Shown in pieces: positions 33,201 to 39,340 of a stretch of 64,000 nucleotides of DNA (the first letter of the stretch is position 1; every line of letters begins with the position of its first letter). The notes below the pieces were generated by a model. It saw only the letters and a list, made by a program, of their open reading frames with translations, did not search any database and had not been told where the DNA came from. The stretch covers positions 372,001 to 436,000 of the forward strand of contig JAIEMP010000004.1 of the NCBI GenBank assembly GCA_019752045.1, written 5' to 3'. The stretch is from Chitinophagaceae bacterium. Its GTDB lineage: Bacteria > Bacteroidota > Bacteroidia > Chitinophagales > Chitinophagaceae. The translations under genes and the position numbers were made by a program.

Positions 33201-35723
33201 AACAATGGTACAGTTAGCCAAACTGTTCAGGCAAACTGCAACTGGTTTGGTTCTGCAGCAGCACAAAACTTTATCAGTAAACTTACATTACCTACAGTTG
33301 ATATTGTTCCTTGGTTAACAAACGGAACAGATAATGATGTTGCGACAGGCTTCCAACCAGTAGCTGGAGCTTGTGATGGTTATCCAACATTAATTACGTT
33401 AAACGATACAACCAATGTAACCTGTAATGGTGCAGCCAATGGAACAATCAACATTACTACATCTTATGGCAAAGCTCCGTTTACATATACATGGACAAAA
33501 GATGGCGATGCCAATTTTGTTTCACATAATGAAGACCTGACCGGTCTTGCGCCTGGTACTTATCGTTTAGCCATTACAGATGGCAACGGATCAAATATCT
33601 ATATCACAGATCCCAATGCTGATGGCCCGGGAACGATAGTGGTAACAATTACTGAACCCGATGTATTAACTGCATCTGCAAGTGGTGATAATAACATTTG
33701 CTTCAATGGAACAATTGGTTCAGCTGCAGTTGTTGCAGAAGGTGGAACAGCGCCATACACTTACTTGTGGAGTAATGGAGCTACAACAGATGAAATAACG
33801 AATTTAATTGCAGGCACCTACTCCGTTACCGTAACTGATGCCAATGGTTGTACAACGGTTGCTTCTTATGTAGTAACACAACCAACACAGGTTACATTAA
33901 GCATTACGAATGGTTCTACTGCATGTTCTAATATTGCAACCGTTATTGTAAGTGGCGGTACACCTGGTTATACGTATCTGTGGAGCAATGGTTCAACATC
34001 AGTAACTATAAGTGGCGTACCTGTTGGTACATATAGTGTTACCGTAACCGATGCAAACGGGTGTACTGCAACAACAAGTGTTACACTTTCAGTAGGGGAA
34101 GCATTTAATCCATCAGCATCTGTAACAAATATTACATGCTTCGGTGCGAATAACGGTATCATTACAGTAACCAATGCAAATGGTACTGCACCATTCATGT
34201 TTAGTAAAGATGGCGGTGTAAATTTTGTAAGTGGATCTTTACCATTCAGCTTCACCAATCTTGCACCTGGTACTTATAACATAGCAGTGAAAGATGCAGG
34301 TGGCTGTACTGGCTTTGTAGAAAAGATTGTTACACAACCAACACAATTAACAACAACGCATACTGTTCAAAATACCTGTGCGGGTGCTACTACAGGCAGT
34401 ATTAGTGTTACTGTAAACGGCGGCTCTCCTTCATATAGCTATAGTTGGAGCGGGCCGAATAGTTTTACTTCAACACAATTAAATATCAGTAACCTTGCTG
34501 CGGGTAATTACACCCTTACAGTTACAGATAAAAACAATTGTACAGTTGTAGTTCCTGTAACAGTTAATCCTTTCCCTGCAATTGTAATTGCAAGAACAAT
34601 AACAGATGTTGCATGCAGAGGAGGAGCAACTGGTGCAATCAATATTACTGCAACAGGTGGTACAGGAAGTGGATTTACATATAGCTGGACAGGTGGTATC
34701 ATTTCTTCTGCTGAAGACCTGAATAATATTGGAAAAGGCACTTATAAAATAAGAGTAACGGATAATGGAAGTGGATGTATAGTTGACAGCACTTTCATTG
34801 TGAATGAACCTGCTTCAAGCCTAGCATTAGCAACTGTAAAAACAAATGCAACAGGTTGCAACAGCTTGGGTACCATTACAGGAACAGGAAGTGGTGGCAC
34901 GGCTCCTTATACTTACAACATCAATGGTGGAGCTTATGTGAGCAGTGGTTTATTTACCGGTTTGTATGCAGGCAGTTATACCATAGGCATCATGGATGCA
35001 AGAGGCTGCACTACTACAAAAGTTGTTGCTATTACGGATAATGGTGGAGATGAATATGAAGGAACCGGTCCGAATAAAAACAATACTAAGACAAGGGCCT
35101 TCACCATCCCAATTGCAACAAATATTTATGCACGAATTCCTACAGTTGCAGATTCATTAGACTGGTACAAGTTTACAACAGCCTCAATTGGAAATTATAC
35201 AGTAACATTCAGTCATCCAAATCCGGCCATTGTATTTGATGTGTACACATCAACAGGAACAATACCAATGGCACCTGCAACAGGAAGTACTCCAACAGCA
35301 AAAACATATAGTTTTGCTGCAGGCACACAATATTTTATTAAAGTGTATGGTGCACTCTCCTTTATCTGTTACGATCTGAAAGTTTCTTTCGGTGGAGCTG
35401 CACGAATCAATAACAATCATGCTCCTGCAAATGAAACAGGTAATGGAATGAAACCTGTAATTACAGCGGAAGTAATAAAAGCAACAGCTTTTCCTAATCC
35501 ACACCAAGGCACTTTTGCGCTGTCAATTGAATCGCCTGAACAGGGAATTGCAATGATTGAACTATTTACTGCAAACGGACAACAGATCAGTGAAAGGAAA
35601 GTAAATGTGCTGAAAGGAAAAGGAAACCTTGTACAGTATAATAATATGCATCAAACCGTTCTGTACTATCGGATAAGGATCGGAAAGCATATGGTAACAG
35701 GCAAGATCATCGGCCCGAATTAA
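27243..35723 (+). CDS. Giant T9SS-secreted mosaic protein (ELWxxDGT / beta-helix / SprB repeats)
   Basis: 2,826 residues from ATG 27243. Signal peptide ends near VLKAQT. Residues about 35-900 hold some 15 copies of the ELWKTDGTxxGTxxVKDI repeat (propeller-like). Residues about 915-2045 form three parallel beta-helix modules, each opening with a YVN..GSNxNNGSQSAPF block and closing with a CNWxG...NGTDN...GFQP block. Residues 2050-2600 are SprB-type repeats (CNGAANGTINITTSYGKAPF, VTDANGCT). Residues about 2605-2730 resemble a pre-peptidase C-terminal (PPC) domain (ADSLDWYKFTTASIGNYTVT). The end, FPNPHQGTFALSIESPEQG with GKHMVTGKIIG, is a T9SS type A sorting domain. The product should be exported through Sec and then T9SS and attached to the surface or released. 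Adhesion is likely but unproved. Confidence 0.92.
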   Translation: MNRIHSAARSFLIIYTVLATTVLKAQTFNKIKEINTTATVGSIATFSSCAVGNTIFFAANDGNIGSELWKTEGTAASTMLVKDIRAGINGSVINNMVEANGLLYFTADDGVNGGELWRSDGTNGGTYMLKDIRSGSAGSGIVQIYNHTEVLYFSANNGTNGLELWKTDGTEAGTVMVKDIFTGPSNSMFGTASSNAFLSMGADVYFAASSSNGRELWKSDGTDSGTVMVKDIWTGGFSSISNHKAALVNGKLYFAASNGNTINGTELWATDGTDAGTYLVKDIANGSASASPNNLIEFDGTLFFTASSTNNGTPDLWKTDGTNSGTVMVRNFVADGIGLAVGTSNISNQFTVVGNKLFFVNNTGPLGVELYMTDGTAGGTGIVKDILPGQNGSTPTSLISWNGKVYFSVFVQSFVSERKLFYSDGTTVGTSFVTYDELSPILSVSTGNFASTENQLFFGGITIDQGNEVWKTDGTSAGTNLISDINTVVTGTPNSGASLFGSTTMNGYYYFAAANSTQGLEIWKSNGTEAGTVIVKDIWPGKGSSNPLNFFTAGGFVYFSATDNFNGTELWKTDGTETGTVMVKDIWTGLSSSAPRQFTVSNNLVYFHAEDPINGRELWKTDGTAAGTSLVQELVAGIGSGLPNANDFISAGNYAYYAFGKLYKVDGTTNTITELSSSIVNVNDLGVNNDTLYIIGRNTLSQTVLWKSFNGAAPVQVKILSNSTLSGYQLTACNGKMFFNANNGTSGQEPWVSDGTEVGTYMIKDINPGAGSSQPFQFVASHGKVYFQASNAANNFELWATDGTEAGTYLVKDIFPGSTNNGFPSAMIAKPGGNILFVATDGVSGVELWESDGTTSGTNLKQDFNTSGDGFTIPGRFLNYSQDFLLTKLNNGNDLLFFARSADKGIQLYTGSIAGTYLYVNDTSRLNDAFTTAVGSNANNGSQSAPFVTLTYALSQASEGDTIYVDAGIYAEQVIINKGITIIGAGQNFTSFIPPATTLVPAPGPFTEIGLFETTQGIGDVHISNLYINSINTSQNIIIQSGGSVKNCTLLNGGQGIFFRVESAVKTALIENNYIQPQGIGINCQGSSMTAIIINNTITNPAGFFAGIFAGLDFGPLPQLTIQNNLLTNTGFSGIGMEVNSYNGNYNLNSIVGFPLAIRTYNTGNTPNATCNWYGTTTAGTIAGMINGSINYIPYITNSTDNSSNNGFQPVNAACSGRNIYYVNDNSLTGDVFTSAIGSNSNNGSQSAPFASISYALTQAAPDDYIYVDAGTFTEQVTTDKGISIFGAGQNLTSILKPAVTVAPPGLFTEQGVIQTAQSITGDVHISNLSVTGDHTVGVTSVIFQTGGSVKNCKLQNGNQGIFVRIDSTINNANKTIFVDANTIHAEYIAVNFAGLKLTATLTNNTLATFNPGFSTGVFAGLDFGTLNGLTVTGNTFSSFVSDGLLVRTNNGTISQNSFLGTGPKAINKIGGSNINATCNWFGSADVNVLASKITPGVTFSPWLVNGTDNSSAIGFQPLPNVCTGRQTRFYVNNNTSATKIFTTAAGNDANPGIPSAPFATISAAYQKAQTGDSLFIDAGTYSPGDGTIGKSITLVGTNYLTSPNDVTNPLNANSSRVAETIISNLTWTIGANDIRVKGFTFDPQSKTALVQTNNSLDFDNVEISKNIFLAKSTITVVNLTGKQQSPLVTKNYVINDNRFIKQSGGGSTSISINAIDTVQINNNVFNTDNTSANNARIQNSIVVNGLTGDIVISNNQAYQQNIFINGISAKKTTISLNTADECNRLFFASSSNVNPNEVEITDNVITNPRSTGGPVISYVRSNGTNLSSPNIARIERNTITLNGTGLTFVAQALIAPTIDAASANTQVYIRDNKLSITGDFSTQSGANNYVSAIRFLNNSRQVVVERNEMQFTATNYGSANKFGIGFLHNGLQPGTSFNFQNNKFSGFPTSVGIQNNGNANNYGELPNGVTVNINNNSFTGDVMSINNGTVSQTVQANCNWFGSAAAQNFISKLTLPTVDIVPWLTNGTDNDVATGFQPVAGACDGYPTLITLNDTTNVTCNGAANGTINITTSYGKAPFTYTWTKDGDANFVSHNEDLTGLAPGTYRLAITDGNGSNIYITDPNADGPGTIVVTITEPDVLTASASGDNNICFNGTIGSAAVVAEGGTAPYTYLWSNGATTDEITNLIAGTYSVTVTDANGCTTVASYVVTQPTQVTLSITNGSTACSNIATVIVSGGTPGYTYLWSNGSTSVTISGVPVGTYSVTVTDANGCTATTSVTLSVGEAFNPSASVTNITCFGANNGIITVTNANGTAPFMFSKDGGVNFVSGSLPFSFTNLAPGTYNIAVKDAGGCTGFVEKIVTQPTQLTTTHTVQNTCAGATTGSISVTVNGGSPSYSYSWSGPNSFTSTQLNISNLAAGNYTLTVTDKNNCTVVVPVTVNPFPAIVIARTITDVACRGGATGAINITATGGTGSGFTYSWTGGIISSAEDLNNIGKGTYKIRVTDNGSGCIVDSTFIVNEPASSLALATVKTNATGCNSLGTITGTGSGGTAPYTYNINGGAYVSSGLFTGLYAGSYTIGIMDARGCTTTKVVAITDNGGDEYEGTGPNKNNTKTRAFTIPIATNIYARIPTVADSLDWYKFTTASIGNYTVTFSHPNPAIVFDVYTSTGTIPMAPATGSTPTAKTYSFAAGTQYFIKVYGALSFICYDLKVSFGGAARINNNHAPANETGNGMKPVITAEVIKATAFPNPHQGTFALSIESPEQGIAMIELFTANGQQISERKVNVLKGKGNLVQYNNMHQTVLYYRIRIGKHMVTGKIIGPN

Positions 35724-35750
35724 TAACAACCCAAAAACCATGTTCACCAA

Positions 35751-35780
35751 AACCCCCCGATTTATCGGGGGGTTTTTTAA
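35751..35780. terminator. Bidirectional terminator
   Basis: CCCCCCGAT and ATCGGGGGG with a TT centre, preceded by an A run and followed by TTTTTT. It serves the giant gene and the convergent rlmN, whose stop codon is at 35781. Confidence 0.9.
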
Positions 35781-36827
35781 TTATTTCTTATTTGCCAATT
35801 GTCCGCACGCTGCATCAATATCTTTTCCACGGCTTCTTCTTAGCCGTGCATTCACTTTGTGTTTTTCTAAATAAGCCATGAATTGATTGGTGACTTCTTC
35901 TTCGGGTTTTTGAAAGGTGGCCATATCAATCGGGTTGTATTCAATGATGTTGATGAGATCTGCAGGAACCTGTCGGTATAGTTTAATGAGATCATCAGCA
36001 TCTTTCAAACCATCATTGAAATCTTTGAACAGGATATATTCAAACGTAATTTCATTTCCTGTTTTTTTATAGAAATGATTTAATGCTTCAACCAATGATT
36101 TAATATTATTGCTGTCGTTGATGGGCATAATTTCATGTCGCTTGGCATCTGTTGCTGCATGGAGTGATAAAGCTAATTTAAACTTCACTTCATCATCGCC
36201 CAGCTGCTTAATCTGTTTGGCAACACCTGCAGTTGAAACAGTAATACGCCGCGGACTCATACCCAATCCATCCGGTGAGGTAATCCGCTCAATGGCTTTC
36301 AATACGTTTTTATAATTTAATAAGGGTTCGCCCATTCCCATGAACACGATGTTCGTGAGCTTTTTTTGATACACCTGCTCGCTCTGCGTATTCAGCAACA
36401 CTACTTCATCATAAATCTCATCAAAATCAAGATTGCGTTTTCGGTCAATATAACCGGTTGCACAAAACTTACAACTGAGTGAGCAACCAATCTGAGAAGA
36501 TACGCAGGCTGTCTTTCTTTCATCTGTCGGTATCAATACACCTTCAACCAAATGTCCTTCATGTGTGCGGAATCTTGATTTCACTGTGCCGTCACCTGAA
36601 TATTGCGTAGCATCAACTGCTAATGCAGGTAGTGTAAATTGTTCGCCTAATTTTTGACGGAGTTCTTTGCTGAGGTTGGTCATATCGGCAAAACTGTGTG
36701 CATGTTTTTGCCAAAGCCATTCGTGCACCTGTTTTGCCCTGAATTTCTTTTCACCAATGCTTTCGAAGTAATCGTTGATTTCTTCAAGACTTAAGTGGCG
36801 TATATTTCGCTCGTTCGCTACTTTCAT
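35781..36827 (-). CDS. rlmN: Dual-specificity RNA methyltransferase RlmN
   Basis: 348 residues. Radical-SAM enzyme that methylates C2 of adenosine 2503 in 23S rRNA and adenosine 37 in some tRNAs. The cluster motif CKFCATGY (CxxxCxxC form, in GCSLSCKFCATGYIDRKRN) is intact. Other landmarks are VHEWLWQKHAHSF, NIVFMGMGEPLLNY, and the C-terminal RLRRSRGKDIDAACGQLA with the second catalytic Cys. The start at 36827 is preceded directly by a TACCTTTG box on the same strand. Confidence 0.97.
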   Translation of the reverse strand: MKVANERNIRHLSLEEINDYFESIGEKKFRAKQVHEWLWQKHAHSFADMTNLSKELRQKLGEQFTLPALAVDATQYSGDGTVKSRFRTHEGHLVEGVLIPTDERKTACVSSQIGCSLSCKFCATGYIDRKRNLDFDEIYDEVVLLNTQSEQVYQKKLTNIVFMGMGEPLLNYKNVLKAIERITSPDGLGMSPRRITVSTAGVAKQIKQLGDDEVKFKLALSLHAATDAKRHEIMPINDSNNIKSLVEALNHFYKKTGNEITFEYILFKDFNDGLKDADDLIKLYRQVPADLINIIEYNPIDMATFQKPEEEVTNQFMAYLEKHKVNARLRRSRGKDIDAACGQLANKK

Positions 36828-36832
36828 GCCGG

Positions 36833-36840
36833 CAAAGGTA
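36833..36840 (-). promoter_or_regulatory. -7 box of rlmN
   Basis: TACCTTTG on the minus strand, five bases before the ATG at 36827; the message is probably leaderless. Confidence 0.5.
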
Positions 36841-36870
36841 CAAAGCCTGAGCCGATTGAAACGAGTTCTT

Positions 36871-36878
36871 TACTTTTG
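36871..36878 (+). promoter_or_regulatory. -7 box of the thiolase gene
   Basis: TACTTTTG, 16 nt before the ATG at 36895. The divergent rlmN promoter lies 30 bp away. Confidence 0.45.
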
Positions 36879-36894
36879 AACTATACAACTTAAT

Positions 36895-38091
36895 ATGAAA
36901 CCTGTCTACGTTATTGATTGCCTGCGAACTCCCATTGGAAAATATGGCGGAGCTCTTGCCTCTGTTCGTCCTGATGATTTGCTGGCACATGTCATCAAAG
37001 CATTGATTCAGCGCAATGCATCTGTTGATGTGAATGCTATTGAAGATGTCATTGCAGGTGCAGCAAATCAAAGCGGAGAAGATAACCGCAATGTGGCTCG
37101 TATGGCTGCTTTACTGGCAGGATTACCCATAACTGTTGCAGGTAATACCGTCAACCGTTTATGTGCAAGTGGTTTGCAGGCCATCATGGATGCTGCAAGA
37201 GCAATTGCATGCGGCGAAGGTGAATTGTATATTGCCTGCGGGGTAGAAAGTATGAGTCGTGCTCCATTTGTTGTTCCTAAACAAACCGATGCGTTTGGCC
37301 GCAAAGCCGAGATCTATGATACAACATTGGGCTGGCGTTTTCTCAACTCCCGGTTATCAGAACTCTATCATCCACACAGCATGGGCGAAACGGCAGAGAA
37401 TGTAGCAAAGCAGTGGAATATTTCACGTCAGGCACAGGATATTTTTGCATTAGAAAGTCAGGAACGATATTTTGCTGCGTTGGCATCAGGTAAATGGAAC
37501 GATGAAATTGTTCCGTTAGAAACATTGCAGGGAAAAGAAGCCGTATTGGTTGATGCAGATGAACATCCACGTAAAACATCCATTGAACAATTAGCCAAAT
37601 TAAAACCTGCATTTGCAAAAGACGGGACTGTTACTGCAGGCAACTCAAGCGGTATTAATGATGGTGCTGCTGCCATGATACTTGCAAGTGAAGAAGCAGT
37701 AAAAAAATATCAGTTAAAACCAATTGCAAGTATTACGTCAATGGCAGTGGCAGGTGTTGATCCTTCCATCATGGGTATTGGCCCGGTACCTGCAACGTTA
37801 AAAGCATTGCAGCGTGCAGACCTTACCGTGAGTGATCTCGATTTAATTGAGTTGAATGAAGCATTTGCTTCCCAAAGTATCGCATGTATTCATGACCTGA
37901 GTCTTGACTTACAAAAAGTAAATGTAAATGGCGGTGCCATTGCATTGGGTCATCCGCTTGGTTGCAGCGGCGTTCGTATCTCCACTACTTTATTACACGA
38001 AATGAAGCGTAGAAAAAGTAAATACGGTTTAGCAACCATGTGTGTAGGCGTGGGGCAAGGCGCTGCTGTTATTTACGAGCATCTTCATTAA
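36895..38091 (+). CDS. Acetyl-CoA acyltransferase (thiolase), PcaF/PaaJ-like
   Basis: 398 residues. Cleaves or condenses 3-ketoacyl-CoA with CoA. The nucleophile Cys is in TVNRLCASGLQAIMDA (about residue 88), the catalytic His in NGGAIALGHPLGCSG, and the second Cys in TMCVGVGQGAAVIYE. ANQSGEDNRNVARMAALLAG and DTTLGWRFLNSRLSELY resemble 3-oxoadipyl-CoA thiolases of aromatic degradation (PcaF/PaaJ). No other gene of that pathway is near, so the natural substrate is uncertain. It is a single gene with its own promoter and terminator. Confidence 0.9.
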   Translation: MKPVYVIDCLRTPIGKYGGALASVRPDDLLAHVIKALIQRNASVDVNAIEDVIAGAANQSGEDNRNVARMAALLAGLPITVAGNTVNRLCASGLQAIMDAARAIACGEGELYIACGVESMSRAPFVVPKQTDAFGRKAEIYDTTLGWRFLNSRLSELYHPHSMGETAENVAKQWNISRQAQDIFALESQERYFAALASGKWNDEIVPLETLQGKEAVLVDADEHPRKTSIEQLAKLKPAFAKDGTVTAGNSSGINDGAAAMILASEEAVKKYQLKPIASITSMAVAGVDPSIMGIGPVPATLKALQRADLTVSDLDLIELNEAFASQSIACIHDLSLDLQKVNVNGGAIALGHPLGCSGVRISTTLLHEMKRRKSKYGLATMCVGVGQGAAVIYEHLH

Positions 38092-38097
38092 AAAAAC

Positions 38098-38130
38098 AAA
38101 ACCCCGCCATGTTAAATAGCAGGGTTTTAT
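38098..38130. terminator. Terminator between thiolase and convergent lipoprotein gene
   Basis: AAAACCC and GGGTTTT arms with an inner GC/GC pair and A and T runs on the two sides, so it can work in both directions. Confidence 0.8.
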
Positions 38131-38147
38131 TTAAGTATGCGATAAGA

Positions 38148-38669
38148 TTAAAGCGGACTGGCTTTAATTCTGAATTTAATATTTGCACGAATATCAATAG
38201 CCTGTGTTACGGTTTCTTTTGTTACTACTCTGGTGCGCAATTTGTAATTATTTGACTTTACATATTTATCCAGATTCTGCGTTGAGGTGTTTAAAGAGAT
38301 GGTTTGAGAGCTGCTTGCAATATTATCCAGGCTCGCAAGTTCAATTTCATCGTTGCTGTTAGTAGAAATAAAAATCTGAACAGATTTCAGAAAGCTGAAG
38401 GTTTTACCACTGGGGCTCATGATGGTTAACTTCAACTCTTCCAGCTTCACTTCTTTAATAAGATTTGCTGCTGTGTTGTTGTTCTGAAACTCCTGCGATG
38501 AGTTGGTAGTTACTTCAGGCGTACCCATTTCAAACGGAAGGTTAATGGGTGATGAGCTTTCCACCCTGAAATCGGCCTGATTCGAAAGAGAAAAGTTGAT
38601 GCCGGCTTTGTTACATCCTGTCATGATGCCTGCAAAAATCACGATAAATAAAAGAAGCGTTGTTTTCAT
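38148..38669 (-). CDS. Lipoprotein, unknown function
   Basis: 173 residues. Signal MKTTLLLFIVIFAGIMTGCN with lipobox IMTGC. The mature protein is Asn/Ser-rich and beta-like (VKLEELKLTIMSPSGKTFSF followed by LKSVQIFISTNSNDEIELAS), suggesting a single beta-sandwich. No named family recognised. The promoter box TATTTTTG lies 19 nt upstream. It is transcribed in the same direction as the two genes further upstream, but with its own promoter. Confidence 0.7.
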   Translation of the reverse strand: MKTTLLLFIVIFAGIMTGCNKAGINFSLSNQADFRVESSSPINLPFEMGTPEVTTNSSQEFQNNNTAANLIKEVKLEELKLTIMSPSGKTFSFLKSVQIFISTNSNDEIELASLDNIASSSQTISLNTSTQNLDKYVKSNNYKLRTRVVTKETVTQAIDIRANIKFRIKASPL

Positions 38670-38688
38670 TTGATATTAATTATTTGTA

Positions 38689-38696
38689 CAAAAATA
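38689..38696 (-). promoter_or_regulatory. -7 box of the 38148 lipoprotein gene
   Basis: TATTTTTG on the minus strand, with TTG about 18 nt further upstream (38715-38717), 19 nt before the ATG. Confidence 0.5.
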
Positions 38697-38734
38697 CAAT
38701 GGTTCCGGTTTCTGCAATTAAGCTGACCAATTTA

Positions 38735-39235
38735 TTACATTCCAATAAACGGAGAAAGTGCCTTAATAGTTTTTGATGTTGCAAAATATTGTTTACCCTT
38801 CCATCTGTAAGCCATTACTAACTCATTTGTTTTTAACAATTTGCCTAATTGACTCCCCGGTCTGGGTGCTGGTTCAACTTTTTCAAGTACCTGCAATTCA
38901 CGAACCGTATCACTTGTTTTAGGCACAAGAATCACCCGTTCATTACCTTCCTGCTGCACCTGTAATACAGGAGTGCGTGTTGCAGGCATCATTTTCACCC
39001 GGTAATATTCCTGCTCAATCCAAACGCCTTCAATAATAAGAGGCCCTTTTCCAGATGCAATAAACAAACGGTACTGTTCTTTTTTGGGTACAGTTGTTTC
39101 ATGCTCAGATGGTTTTTTACCACCGAGCGATGCCTGCTTATAAGCATAAATTTTTTTTACAGGAGCAGTTTGAGCAGTAATTGTATTCAGAATAAAAAGA
39201 AAACAGACGAACGTAAATAGTTGCCGGTGTATCAT
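38735..39235 (-). CDS. Secreted protein, unknown function
   Basis: 166 residues. Cleavable signal peptide MIHRQLFTFVCFLFILNTIT ending AQTA. The mature part is basic and Pro-rich (KKIYAYKQASLGGKKPSEHE, then VLEKVEPAPRPGSQLGKLLK), with a beta-like centre (YRLFIASGKGPLIIEGVWIE). No motif recognised. It lies downstream of the 981-residue T9SS protein gene's terminator region on the same strand. Confidence 0.65.
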   Translation of the reverse strand: MIHRQLFTFVCFLFILNTITAQTAPVKKIYAYKQASLGGKKPSEHETTVPKKEQYRLFIASGKGPLIIEGVWIEQEYYRVKMMPATRTPVLQVQQEGNERVILVPKTSDTVRELQVLEKVEPAPRPGSQLGKLLKTNELVMAYRWKGKQYFATSKTIKALSPFIGM

Positions 39236-39293
39236 GATCTTTTTTTTGTTTGATGAAAATGTTTATTGAAAAATTTATAAGATCCTGTTAAAG

Positions 39294-39321
39294 AAAAACC
39301 CTGCAACTAAGCAGGGTTTTT
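39294..39321 (-). terminator. Terminator of the 981-residue T9SS protein gene
   Basis: AAAAACCCTGC and GCAGGGTTTTT, an 11-bp perfect stem with 6-nt loop. The A run becomes a T run on the minus strand, 19 bp after the stop at 39341. Confidence 0.85.
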
Positions 39322-39340
39322 CTTTATGAATGAAATCTTC

